The position numbers were made by a program, and so were the translations under genes. Positions 11,368-25,500 of a stretch of 64,000 bases of DNA are shown in pieces. Source of the stretch: Glandiceps talaboti (lineage: Eukaryota; Hemichordata; Enteropneusta; Spengelidae); the NCBI RefSeq assembly GCF_964340395.1, contig NC_135567.1, forward strand, positions 4,891,399 to 4,955,398. The letters run 5' to 3'. The notes beneath the pieces were generated by a model. That model saw nothing but the letters and a program-made list of their open reading frames with translations. It ran no database searches and was not told where the DNA came from. Position 1 is the first letter of the stretch. The number at the start of each line of letters is the position of its first letter.

Positions 11368-14169
11368 GTGAGTATTTCTATGTGTACAAGTGTAGACTGA
11401 AGTCTAAGGTAATAGTCTAGTCAGTGAGTATTTATATGTGTACAAGTGTAGACTGAAGTCTATGGTAATAGTCTAGTCAGGGAGTATTTCTATGTGTACA
11501 AGTGTAGACTGAAGTCTATGGTAATAGTCTAGTCAGTGAGTATTTCTATGTGTACAAGTGTAGACTGAAGTCTATGGTAATTAATAGTCTAGTCAGTGAG
11601 TATTTCTATGTGTACAAGTGTAAACTGAAGTCTATGGTAATAGTCTAGTCAGTGAGTATTTCTATGTGTACAAGTGTAGACTGAAGTCTATGGTAATAGT
11701 CTAGTCAGTGAGTATTTCTATGTGTACAAGTGTAAACTGAAGTCTATGGTAATAGTCTAGTCAGTGAGTATTTCTATGTGTACAAGTGTAGACTGAAGTC
11801 TATGGTAATAGTCTAGTCAGTGAGTATTTCTATGTGTACAAGTGTAGACTGAAGTATATGGTAATAGTCTAGTCAGTGAGTATTTCTATGTGTACAAGTG
11901 TAGACTGAAGTCTATGGTAATAGTCTAGTCAGTGAGTATTTCTATGTGTACAAGTGTAGACTGAAGTCTAAGGTAATAGTCTAGTCAGTGAGTATTTATA
12001 TGTGTACAAGTGTAGACTGAAGTCTATGGTAATAGTCTAGTCAGGGAGTATTTCTATGTGTACAAGTGTAGACTGAAGTCTATGGTAATAGTCTAGTCAG
12101 TGAGTATTTCTATGTGTACTAGTGTAGACTGAAGTCTAAGGTAATAGTCTAGTCAGTGAGTATTTCTATGTGTACAAGTGTAGACTGAAGTCTATGGTAA
12201 TAGTCTAGTCAGTGAGTATTTCTATGTGTACAAGTGTAGACTGAAGTCTATGGTAATAGTCTAGTCAGTGAGTATTTCTATGTGTACAAGTGTAGACTGA
12301 AGTCTATGGTAATAGTCTAGTCAGTGAGTATTTCTATGTGTACTAGATAGTGTAGACTGAAGTCTATGGTAATAGTCTAGTCAGTGAGTATTTATATGTG
12401 TACAAGTGTAGACTGAAGTCTAATTGGTAATAGTCTAGTCAGTGAGTATTTCTATGTGTACAAGTGTAGACTGAAGTCTATGGTAATAGTCTAGTCAGTG
12501 AGTATTTCTATGTGTACAAGTGTAGACTGAGGTCTATGGTAATAGTCTACTCAGTGAGTATTTTTATGTGTACAAGTGTAGACTGAAGTCTATGGTAATA
12601 GTCTAGTCAGTGAGTATTTATATGTGTACAAGTGTAGACTGAAGTCTATGGTAATAGTCTAGTCAGTGAGTATTTCTATGTGTACAAGTGTAGACTGAAG
12701 TCTATGGTAATAGTCTAGTCAGTGAGTATTTCTATGTGTACAAGTGTAGACTATAGTCTATGGTAATAGTCTAGTCAGTGAGTATTTATATGTGTACTAG
12801 TGTAGACTGAAGTCTATGGTAATAGTCTAGTCTGTGAGTATTTCTATGTGTACAAGTGTAGACTGAAGTCTATGGTAATAGTCTAGTCAGTGAGTATTTC
12901 TATGTGTACAAGTGTAGACTGAAGTCTAAGGTAATAGTCTAGTCAGTGAGTATTTATATGTGTACAAGTGTAGACTGAAGTCTATGGTAATAGTCTAGTC
13001 AGGGAGTATTTCTATGTGTACAAGTGTAGACTGAAGTCTATGGTAATAGTCTAGTCAGTGAGTATTTCTATGTGTACTAGTGTAGACTGAAGTCTAAGGT
13101 AATAGTCTAGTCAGTGAGTATTTCTATGTGTACTAGTGTAGACTATAGTAATAGTCTAGTCAGTGAGTATTTCTATGTGTACAAGTGTAGACTGAAGTCT
13201 ATGGTAATAGTCTAGTCAGTGAGTATTTCTATGTGTACAAGTGTAGACTGAAGTATAAGGTAATAGCCTAGTCAGTGAGTATTTATATGTGTACAAGTGT
13301 AGACTGAAGTCTATGGTAATAGTCTAGTCAGTGAGTATTTCTATGTGTACAAGTGTAGACTGAAGTCTATGGTAATAGTCTAGTCAGTGAGTATTTCTAT
13401 GTGTACAAGTGTAGACTGAAGTCTATGGTAATAGTCTAGTCAGTGAGTATTTCTATGTGTACAAGTGTAGACTATAGTCTATGGTAATAGTCTAGTCAGT
13501 GAGTATTTATATGTGTACAAGTGTAGACTGAAGTCTATGGTAATAGTCTAGTCAGTGAGTATTTCTATGTGTACAAGTGTAGACTGAAGTCTATGGTAAT
13601 AGTCTAGTCAGTGAGTATTTCTATGTGTACAAGTGTAGACTGAAGTCTATGGTAATAGTCTAGTCAGTGAGTATTTCTATGTGTACAAGTGTAGACTATA
13701 GTCTATGGTAATAGTCTAGTCAGTGAGTATTTCTATGTGTACAAGTGTAGACTGAAGTCTATGGTAATAGTCTAGTCAGTGAGTATTTCTATGTGTACAA
13801 GTGTAGACTATAGTCTATGGTAATAGTCTAGTCAGTGAGTATTTATATGTGTACAAAAGTAGACTGAAGTCTATGGTAATAGTCTAGTCAGTGAGTATTT
13901 CTATGTGTACAAGTGTAGACTGAAGTCTATGGTAATAGTATGGTCAGTGAGTATTTCTATGTGTACAAGTGTAGACTGAAGTCTATGGTAATAGTCTAGT
14001 CAGTGAGTATTTCTATGTGTACAAGTGTAGACTGAAGTCTATGGTAATAGTCTAGTCAGTGAGTATTTATATGTGTACAAGTGTAGACTGAAGTCTATGG
14101 TAATAGTCTAGTCAGTGAGTATTTCTATGTGTACAAGTGTAGACTGAAGTCTATGGTAATAGTCTAGTC

Positions 14170-16550
14170 AGTGAGTATTTCTATGTGTACAAGTGTAGAC
14201 TATAGTCTATGGTAATAGTCTAGTCAGTGAGTATTTATATGTGTACTAGTGTAGACTGAAGTCTATGGTAATAGTCTAGTCTGTGAGTATTTCTATGTGT
14301 ACAAGTGTAGACTGAAGTCTATGGTAATAGTCTAGTCAGTGAGTATTTATATGTGTACTAGTGTAGACTGAAGTCTATGGTAATAGTCTAGTCAGTGAGT
14401 ATTTCTATGTGTACAAGTGTAGACTGAAGTCTATGGTAATAGTCTAGTCAGTGAGTATTTCTATGTGTACAAGTGTAGACTGAAGTCTATGGTAATAGTC
14501 TAGTCAGTGAGTATTTCTATGTGTACAAGTGTAGACTGAAGTCTATGGTAATAGTCTAGTCAGTGAGTATTTCTATGTGTACAAGTGTAGACTGAAGTCT
14601 ATGGTAATTAATAGTCTAGTCAGTGAGTATTTCTATGTGTACAAGTGTAAACTGAAGTCTATGGTAATAGTCTAGTCAGTGAGTATTTCTATGAGTACAA
14701 GTGTAAACTGAAGTCTATGGTAATAGTCTAGTCAGTGAGTATTTCTATGTGTACAAGTGTAAACTGAAGTCTATGGTAATAGTCTAGTCAGTGAGTATTT
14801 CTATGTGTACAAGTGTAGACTGAAGTCTATGGTAATAGTCTAGTCAGTGAGTATTTCTATGTGTACAAGTGTAGACTGAAGTCTATGGTAATAGTCTAGT
14901 CAGTGAGTATTTCTATGTGTACAAGTGTAGACTGAAGTCTATGGTAATAGTCTAGTCAGTGAGTATTTCTATGTGTACAAGTGTAGACTGAAGTCTATGG
15001 TAATAGTCTAGTCAGTGAGTATTTCTATGTGTACAAGTGTAGACTGAAGTCTATGGTAATAGTCTAGTCAGTGAGTATTTCTATGTGTACAAGTGTAGAC
15101 TGAAGTCTATGGTAATAGTCTAGTCAGTGAGTATTTCTATGTGTACAAGTGTAGACTGAAGTCTATGGTAATTAATAGTCTAGTCAGTGAGTATTTCTAT
15201 GTGTACAAGTGTAAACTGAAGTCTATGGTAATAGTCTAGTCAGTGAGTATTTCTATGTGTACAAGTGTAGACTGAAGTCTATGGTAATAGTCTAGTCAGT
15301 GAGTATTTCTATGTGTACAAGTGTAAACTGAAGTCTATGGTAATAGTCTAGTCAGTGAGTATTTCTATGTGTACAAGTGTAGACTGAAGTCTATGGTAAT
15401 AGTCTAGTCAGTGAGTATTTCTATGTGTACAAGTGTAGACTGAAGTATATGGTAATAGTCTAGTCAGTGAGTATTTCTATGTGTACAAGTGTAGACTGAA
15501 GTCTATGGTAATAGTCTAGTCAGTGAGTATTTCTATGTGTACAAGTGTAGACTGAAGTCTAAGGTAATAGTCTAGTCAGTGAGTATTTATATGTGTACAA
15601 GTGTAGACTGAAGTCTATGGTAATAGTCTAGTCAGGGAGTATTTCTATGTGTACAAGTGTAGACTGAAGTCTATGGTAATAGTCTAGTCAGTGAGTATTT
15701 CTATGTGTACTAGTGTAGACTGAAGTCTAAGGTAATAGTCTAGTCAGTGAGTATTTCTATGTGTACAAGTGTAGACTGAAGTCTATGGTAATAGTCTAGT
15801 CAGTGAGTATTTCTATGTGTACAAGTGTAGACTGAAGTCTATGGTAATAGTCTAGTCAGTGAGTATTTCTATGTGTACAAGTGTAGACTGAAGTCTATGG
15901 TAATAGTCTAGTCAGTGAGTATTTCTATGTGTACTAGATAGTGTAGACTGAAGTCTATGGTAATAGTCTAGTCAGTGAGTATTTATATGTGTACAAGTGT
16001 AGACTGAAGTCTAATTGGTAATAGTCTAGTCAGTGAGTATTTCTATGTGTACAAGTGTAGACTGAAGTCTATGGTAATAGTCTAGTCAGTGAGTATTTCT
16101 ATGTGTACAAGTGTAGACTGAGGTCTATGGTAATAGTCTACTCAGTGAGTATTTTTATGTGTACAAGTGTAGACTGAAGTCTATGGTAATAGTCTAGTCA
16201 GTGAGTATTTATATGTGTACAAGTGTAGACTGAAGTCTATGGTAATAGTCTAGTCAGTGAGTATTTCTATGTGTACAAGTGTAGACTGAAGTCTATGGTA
16301 ATAGTCTAGTCAGTGAGTATTTCTATGTGTACAAGTGTAGACTATAGTCTATGGTAATAGTCTAGTCAGTGAGTATTTATATGTGTACTAGTGTAGACTG
16401 AAGTCTATGGTAATAGTCTAGTCTGTGAGTATTTCTATGTGTACAAGTGTAGACTGAAGTCTATGGTAATAGTCTAGTCAGTGAGTATTTCTATGTGTAC
16501 AAGTGTAGACTGAAGTCTAAGGTAATAGTCTAGTCAGTGAGTATTTATAT
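14170..16550 (+). repeat. Satellite block A, copy 3
   Basis: Matches about 9060-11440 at an offset of 5113. The following part also matches about 11300-13280 at an offset of 3591 (AGATAG 12345 and 15936; the deleted GACTATAGTAATAG unit 13141 and 16732). Confidence 0.8.
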
Positions 16551-19500
16551 GTGTACAAGTGTAGACTGAAGTCTATGGTAATAGTCTAGTCAGGGAGTAT
16601 TTCTATGTGTACAAGTGTAGACTGAAGTCTATGGTAATAGTCTAGTCAGTGAGTATTTCTATGTGTACTAGTGTAGACTGAAGTCTAAGGTAATAGTCTA
16701 GTCAGTGAGTATTTCTATGTGTACTAGTGTAGACTATAGTAATAGTCTAGTCAGTGAGTATTTCTATGTGTACAAGTGTAGACTGAAGTCTATGGTAATA
16801 GTCTAGTCAGTGAGTATTTCTATGTGTACAAGTGTAGACTGAAGTATAAGGTAATAGCCTAGTCAGTGAGTATTTCTATGTGTACAAGTGTAGACTGAAG
16901 TCTATGGTAATAGTCTAGTCAGTGAGTATTTCTATGTGTACAAGTGTAGACTGAAGTCTATGGTAATAGTCTAGTCAGTGAGTATTTCTATGTGTACAAG
17001 TGTAGACTGAAGTCTATGGTAATAGTCTAGTCAGTGAGTATTTCTATGTGTACAAGTGTAGACTATAGTCTATGGTAATAGTCTAGTCAGTGAGTATTTA
17101 TATGTGTACAAGTGTAGACTGAAGTCTATGGTAATAGTCTAGTCAGTGAGTATTTCTATGTGTACAAGTGTAGACTGAAGTCTATGGTAATAGTCTAGTC
17201 AGTGAGTATTTCTATGTGTACAAGTGTAGACTGAAGTCTATGGTAATAGTCTAGTCAGTGAGTATTTCTATGTGTACAAGTGTAGACTATAGTCTATGGT
17301 AATAGTCTAGTCAGTGAGTATTTCTATGTGTACAAGTGTAGACTGAAGTCTATGGTAATAGTCTAGTCAGTGAGTATTTCTATGTGTACAAGTGTAGACT
17401 ATAGTCTATGGTAATAGTCTAGTCAGTGAGTATTTATATGTGTACAAAAGTAGACTGAAGTCTATGGTAATAGTCTAGTCAGTGAGTATTTCTATGTGTA
17501 CAAGTGTAGACTGAAGTCTATGGTAATAGTATGGTCAGTGAGTATTTCTATGTGTACAAGTGTAGACTGAAGTCTATGGTAATAGTCTAGTCAGTGAGTA
17601 TTTCTATGTGTACAAGTGTAGACTGAAGTCTATGGTAATAGTCTAGTCAGTGAGTATTTCTATGTGTACAAGTGTAGACTGAAATCTATGGTAATAGTCT
17701 AGTCAGTGAGTATTTCTATGTGTACAAGTGTAGACTATAGTCTAAGGTAATAGTCTAGTCAGTGAGTATTTCTATGTGTACAAGTGTAGACTGAAGTCTA
17801 TGCATGGTAATAGTCTAGTCAGTGAGTATTTATATGTGTACAAGTGTAGACTGAAGTCTATGGTAATAGTCTAGTCAGTGAGTATTTCTATGTGTACTAG
17901 TGTAGACTATAGTAATAGTCTAGTCAGTGAGTATTTCTATGTGTACAAGTGTAGACTGAAGTCTATGGTAATAGTCTAGTCAGTGAGTATTTCTATGTGT
18001 ACAAGTGTAGACTGAAGTCTATGGTAATAGTCTAGTCAGTGAGTATTTCTATGTGTACAAGTGTAGACTGAAGTCTATGGTAATAGTCTAGACAGTGAGT
18101 ATTTCTATGTGTACAAGTGTAGACTATAGTCTAAGGTAATAGTCTAGTCAGTGAGTATTTCTATGTGTACAAGTGTAGACTGAAGTCTATGGTAATAGTC
18201 TAGTCAGTGAGTATTTCTATGTGTACAAGTGTAGACTGAAGTCTATGGTAATAGTCTAGTCAGTGAGTATTTCTATGTGTACAAGTGTAGACTGAAGTCT
18301 ATGGTAATAGTCTAGTCAGTGAGTATTTCTATGTGTACAAGTGTAGACTGAAGTCTATGGTAATAGTCTAGTCAGTGAGTATTTCTATGTGTACAAGTGT
18401 AGACTGAAGTCTATGGTAATAGTCTAGTCAGTGAGTATTTCTATGTGTACAAGTGTAGACTGAAGTCTATGGTAATAGTCTAGTCAGTGAGTATTTCTAT
18501 GTGTACAAGTGTAGACTGAAGTCTAAGGTAATAGCCTAGTCAGTGAGTATTTCTATGTGTACAAGTGTAGACTGAAGTCTATGGTAATAGTCTAGTCAGT
18601 GAGTATTTCTATGTGTACAAGTGTAGACTGAAGTCTATGGTAATAGTCTAGTCAGTGAGTATTTCTATGTGTACAAGTGTAGACTATAGTCTATGGTAAT
18701 AGTCTAGTCAGTGAGTATTTATATGTGTACAAGTGTAGACTGAAGTCTATGGTAATAGTCTAGTCAGTGAGTATTTCTATGTGTACAAGTGTAGACCGAA
18801 GTCTATGGTAATAGTCTAGTCAGTGAGTATTTCTATGTGTACAAGTGTAGACTGAAGTCTATGGTAATAGTCTAGTCAGTGAGTATTTCTATGTGTACAA
18901 GTGTAGACTATAGTCTATGGTAATAGTCTAGTCAGTGAGTATTTCTATGTGTACAAGTGTAGACTGAAGTCTATGGTAATAGTCTAGTCAGTAAGTATTT
19001 CTATGTGTACAAGTGTAGACTATAGTCTATGGTAATAGTCTAGTCAGTGAGTATTTATATGTGTACAAAAGTAGACTGAAGTCTATGGTAATAGTCTAGT
19101 CAGTGAGTATTTCTATGTGTACAAGTGTAGACTGAAGTCTATGGTAATAGTATGGTGAGTGAGTATTTCTATGTGTACAAGTGTAGACTGAAGTCTATGG
19201 TAATAGTCTAGTCAGTGAGTATTTCTATGTGTACAAGTGTAGACTGAAGTCTATGGTAATAGTCTAGTCAGTGAGTATTTCTATGTGTACAAGTGTAGAC
19301 TGAAGTCTATAGTAATAGTCTAGTCAGTGAGTATTTCTATGTGTACAGGTGTAGACTATAGTCTAAGGTAATAGTCTAGTCAGTGAGTATTTCTATGTGT
19401 ACAAGTGTAGACTGAAGTCTATGGTAATAGTCTAGTCAGTGAGTATTTATATGTGTACTAGTGTAGACTGAAGTCTATGGTAATAGTCTAGTCAGTGAGT

Positions 19501-22500
19501 ATTTCTATGTGTACTAGTGAAGTCTATGGTAATAGTCTAGTCAGTGAGTATTTCTATGTGTACAAGTGTAGACTGAAGTCTATGGTAATAGTCTAGTCAG
19601 TGAGTATTTCTATGTGTACAAGTGTAGACTGAAGTCTATGGTAATAGTCTAGTCAGTGAGTATTTCTATGTGTACAAGTGTAGACTATAGTCTAAGGTAA
19701 TAGTCTAGTCAGTGAGTATTTCTATGTGTACAAGTGTAGACTGAAGTCTATGGTAATAGTCTAGTCAGTGAGTATTTCTATGTGTACAAGTGTAGACTAT
19801 AGTAATAGTCTAGTCAGTGAGTATTTCTATGTGTACAAGTGTAGACTGAAGTCTATGGTAATAGTCTAGTCAGTGAGTATTTCTATGTGTACAAGTGTAG
19901 ACTGAAGTCTATGGTAATAGTCTAGTCAGTGAGTGAGTATTTCTATGTGTACAAGTGTAGACTGAAGTCTATGGTAATAGTCTAGTCAGTGAGTATTTCT
20001 ATGTGTACAAGTGTAGACTGAAGTCTATGGTAATAGTCTAGACAGTGAGTATTTCTATGTGTACAAGTGTAGACTGAAGTCTAAGGTAATAGCCTAGTCA
20101 GTGAGTATTTCTATGTGTACAAGTGTAGACTGAAGTCTATGGTAATAGTCTAGTCAGTGAGTATTTCTATGTGTACAAGTGTAGACTGAAGTCTATGGTA
20201 ATAGTCTAGTCAGTGAGTATTTCTATGTGTACAAGTGTAGACTGAAGTCTATGGTAATAGTCTAGTCAGTGAGTATTTCTATGTGTACAAGTGTAGACTA
20301 TAGTCTATGGTAATAGTCTAGTCAGTGAGTATTTATATGTGTACAAGTGTAGACTGAAGTCTATGGTAATAGTCTAGTCAGTGAGTATTTCTATGTGTAC
20401 AAGTGTAGACTGAAGTCTATGGTAATAGTCTAGTCAGTGAGTATTTCTATGTGTACAAGTGTAGACTGAAGTCTATGGTAATAGTCTAGTCAGTGAGTAT
20501 TTCTATGTGTACAAGTGTAGACTATAGTCTATGGTAATAGTCTAGTCAGTGAGTATTTCTATGTGTACAAGTGTAGACTGAAGTCTATGGTAATAGTCTA
20601 GTCAGTGAGTATTTCTATGTGTACAAGTGTAGACTATAGTCTATGGTAATAGTCTAGTCAGTGAGTATTTATATGTGTACAAAAGTAGACTGAAGTATAT
20701 GGTAATAGTCTAGTCAGTGAGTATTTATATGTGTACAAGTGTAGACTGAAGTCTATGGTAATAGTCTAGTCAGTGAGTATTTCTATGTGTACTAGTGTAG
20801 ACTATAGTAATAGTCTAGTCAGTGAGTATTTCTATGTGTACAAGTGTAGACTGAAGTCTATGGTAATAGTCTAGTCAGTGAGTATTTCTATGTGTACAAG
20901 TGTAGACTGAAGTCTATGGTAATAGTCTAGTCAGTGAGTATTTCTATGTGTACAAGTGTAGACTGAAGTCTATGGTAATAGTCTAGACAGTGAGTATTTC
21001 TATGTGTACAAGTGTAGACTATAGTCTAAGGTAATAGTCTAGTCAGTGAGTATTTCTATGTGTACAAGTGTAGACTGAAGTCTATGGTAATAGTCTAGTC
21101 AGTGAGTATTTCTATGTGTACAAGTGTAGACTGAAGTCTATGGTAATAGTCTAGTCAGTGAATATTTCTATGTGTACAAGTGTAGACTGAAGTCTATGGT
21201 AATAGTCTAGTCAGTGAGTATTTCTATGTGTACAAGTGTAGACTGAAGTCTATGGTAATAGTCTAGTCAGTGAGTATTTCTATGTGTACAAGTGTAGACT
21301 GAAGTCTATGGTAATAGTCTAGTCAGTGAGTATTTCTATGTGTACAAGTGTAGACTGAAGTCTATGGTAATAGTCTAGTCAGTGAGTATTTCTATGTGTA
21401 CAAGTGTAGACTGAAGTCTAAGGTAATAGCCTAGTCAGTGAGTATTTCTATGTGTACAAGTGTAGACTGAAGTCTATGATAATAGTCTAGTCAGTGAGTA
21501 TTTCTATGTGTACAAGTGTAGACTGAAGTCTATGGTAATAGTCTAGTCAGTGAGTATTTCTATGTGTACAAGTGTAGACTATAGTCTATGGTAATAGTCT
21601 AGTCAGTGAGTATTTATATGTGTACAAGTGTAGACTGAAGTCTATGGTAATAGTCTAGTCAGTGAGTATTTCTATGTGTACAAGTGTAGACTGAAGTCTA
21701 TGGTAATAGTCTAGTCAGTGAGTATTTCTATGTGTACAAGTGTAGACTGAAGTCTATGGTAATAGTCTAGTCAGTGAGTATTTCTATGTGTACAAGTGTA
21801 GACTATAGTCTATGGTAATAGTCTAGTCAGTGAGTATTTCTATGTGTACAAGTGTAGACTGAAGTCTATGGTAATAGTCTAGTCAGTAAGTATTTCTATG
21901 TGTACAAGTGTAGACTATAGTCTATGGTAATAGTCTAGTCAGTGAGTATTTATATGTGTACAAAAGTAGACTGAAGTCTATGGTAATAGTCTAGTCAGTG
22001 AGTATTTCTATGTGTACAAGTGTAGACTGAAGTCTATGGTAATAGTATGGTCAGTGAGTATTTCTATGTGTACAAGTGTAGACTGAAGTCTATGGTAATA
22101 GTCTAGTCAGTGAGTATTTCTATGTGTACAAGTGTAGACTGAAGTCTATGGTAATAGTCTAGTCAGTGAGTATTTCTATGTGTACAAGTGTAGACTGAAG
22201 TCTATAGTAATAGTCTAGTCAGTGAGTATTTCTATGTGTACAAGTGTAGACTATAGTCTAAGGTAATAGTCTAGTCAGTGAGTATTTCTATGTGTACAAG
22301 TGTAGACTGAAGTCTATGGTAATAGTCTAGTCAGTGAGTATTTCTATGTGTACAAGTGTAGACTGAAGTCTATGGTAATAGTCTAGTCAGTGAGTATTTC
22401 TATGTGTACAAGTGTAGACTGAAGTCTATGGTAATAGTCTAGTCAGTGAGTATTTCTATGTGTACAAGTGTAGACTGAAGTCTATGGTAATAGTCTAGTC

Positions 22501-25500
22501 AGTGAGTATTTCTATGTGTACAAGTGTAGACTGAAGTCTATGGTAATAGTCTAGTCAGTGAGTATTTCTATGTGTACAAGTGTAGACTGAAGTCTATGGT
22601 AATAGTCTAGTCAGTGAATATTTCTATGTGTACAAGTGTAGACTGAAGTCTATGGTAATAGTCTAGTCAGTGAGTATTTCTATGTGTACAAGTGTAGACT
22701 GAAGTCTATGGTAATAGTCTAGTCAGTGAGTATTTCTATGTGTACAAGTGTAGACTGAAGTCTATGGTAATAGTCTAGTCAGTGAGTATTTCTATGTGTA
22801 CAAGTGTAGACTGAAGTCTAAGGTAATAGCCTAGTCAGTGAGTATTTCTATGTGTACAAGTGTAGACTGAAGTCTATGATAATAGTCTAGTCAGTGAGTA
22901 TTTCTATGTGTACAAGTGTAGACTGAAGTCTATGGTAATAGTCTAGTCAGTGAGTATTTCTATGTGTACAAGTGTAGACTATAGTCTATGGTAATAGTCT
23001 AGTCAGTGAGTATTTATATGTGTACAAGTGTAGACTGAAGTCTATGGTAATAGTCTAGTCAGTGAGTATTTCTATGTGTACAAGTGTAGACTGAAGTCTA
23101 TGGTAATAGTCTAGTCAGTGAGTATTTCTATGTGTACAAGTGTAGACTGAAGTCTATGGTAATAGTCTAGTCAGTGAGTATTTCTATGTGTACAAGTGTA
23201 GACTATAGTCTATGGTAATAGTCTAGTCAGTGAGTATTTCTATGTGTACAAGTGTAGACTGAAGTCTATGGTAATAGTCTAGTCAGTAAGTATTTCTATG
23301 TGTACAAGTGTAGACTATAGTCTATGGTAATAGTCTAGTCAGTGAGTATTTATATGTGTACAAAAGTAGACTGAAGTCTATGGTAATAGTCTAGTCAGTG
23401 AGTATTTCTATGTGTACAAGTGTAGACTGAAGTCTATGGTAATAGTATGGTCAGTGAGTATTTCTATGTGTACAAGTGTAGACTGAAGTCTATGGTAATA
23501 GTCTAGTCAGTGAGTATTTCTATGTGTACAAGTGTAGACTGAAGTCTATGGTAATAGTCTAGTCAGTGAGTATTTCTATGTGTACAAGTGTAGACTGAAG
23601 TCTATAGTAATAGTCTAGTCAGTGAGTATTTCTATGTGTACAAGTGTAGACTATAGTCTAAGGTAATAGTCTAGTCAGTGAGTATTTCTATGTGTACAAG
23701 TGTAGACTGAAGTCTATGGTAATAGTCTAGTCAGTGAGTATTTATATGTGTACTAGTGTAGACTGAAGTCTATGGTAATAGTCTAGTCAGTGAGTATTTC
23801 TATGTGTACAAGTGTAGACTGAAGTCTATGGTAATAGTCTAGTCAGTGAGTATTTCTATGTGTACAAGTGTAGACTGAAGTCTATGGTAATAGTCTAGAC
23901 AGTGAGTATTTCTATGTGTACAAGTGTAGACTGAAGTCTAAGGTAATAGCCTAGTCAGTGAGTATTTCTATGTGTACAAGTGTAGACTGAAGTCTATGGT
24001 AATAGCCTAGTCAGTGAGTATTTCTATGTGTACAAGTGTAGACTGAAGTCTATGGTAATAGTCTAGTCAGTGAGTATTTCTATGTGTACAAGTGTAGACT
24101 GAAGTCTATGGTAATAGTCTAGTCAGTGAGTATTTCTATGTGTACAAGTGTAGACTGAAGTCTATGGTAATAGTCTAGTCAGTGAGTATTTCTATGTGTA
24201 CAAGTGTAGACTATAGTCTATGGTAATAGTCTAGTCAGTGAGTATTTCTATGTGTACAAGTGTAGACTGAAGTCTATGGTAATAGTCTAGTCAGTGAGTA
24301 TTTCTATGTGTACAAGTGTAGACTGAAGTCTATGGTAATAGTCTAGTCAGTGAGTATTTCTATGTGTACAAGTGTAGACTATAGTCTATGGTAATAGTCT
24401 AGTCAGTGAGTATTTCTATGTGTACAAGTGTAGACTGAAGTCTATGGTAATAGTCTAGTCAGTGAGTATTTCTATGTGTACAAGTGTAGACTATAGTCTA
24501 TGGTAATAGTCTAGTCAGTGAGTATTTATATGTGTACAAAAGTAGACTGAAGTATATGGTAATAGTCTAGTCAGTGAGTATTTCTATGTGTACAAGTGTA
24601 GACTGAAGTCTATGGTAATAGTATGGTCAGTGAGTATTTCTATGTGTACAAGTGTAGACTGAAGTCTATGGTAATAGTCTAGTCAGTGAGTATTTCTATG
24701 TGTACAAGTGTAGACTGAAGTCTATGGTTATAGTCTAGTCAGTGAGTATTTCTATGTGTACAAGTGTAGACTGAAGTCTATGGTAATAGTCTAGTCAGTG
24801 AGTATTTCTATGTGTACAAGTGTAGACTATAGTCTAAGGTAATAGTCTAGTCAGTGAGTATTTCTATGTGTACAAGTGTAGACTGAAGTCTATGGTAATA
24901 GTCTAGTCAGTGAGTATTTATATGTGTACTAGTGTAGACTGAAGTCTATGGTAATAGTCTAGTCAGTGAGTATTTCTATGTGTACAAGTGTAGACTGAAG
25001 TCTATGGTAATAGTCTAGTCAGTGAGTATTTCTATGTGTACAAGTGTAGACTGAAGTCTATGGTAATAGTCTAGTCAGTGAGTATTTCTATGTGTACAAG
25101 TGTAGACTGAAGTCTATGCATGGTAATAGTCTAGTTAGTGAGTATTTATATGTGTACAAGTGTAGACTGAAGTCTATGGTAATAGTCTAGTCAGTGAGTA
25201 TTTCTATGTGTACTAGTGTAGACTATAGTAATAGTCTAGTCAGTGAGTATTTCTATGTGTACAAGTGTAGACTGAAGTCTATGGTAATAGTCTAGTCAGT
25301 GAGTATTTCTATGTGTACAAGTGTAGACTGAAGTCTATGGTAATAGTCTAGTCAGTGAGTATTTCTATGTGTACAAGTGTAGACTGAAGTCTATGGTAAT
25401 AGTCTAGACAGTGAGTATTTCTATGTGTACAAGTGTAGACTATAGTCTAAGGTAATAGTCTAGTCAGTGAGTATTTCTATGTGTACAAGTGTAGACTGAA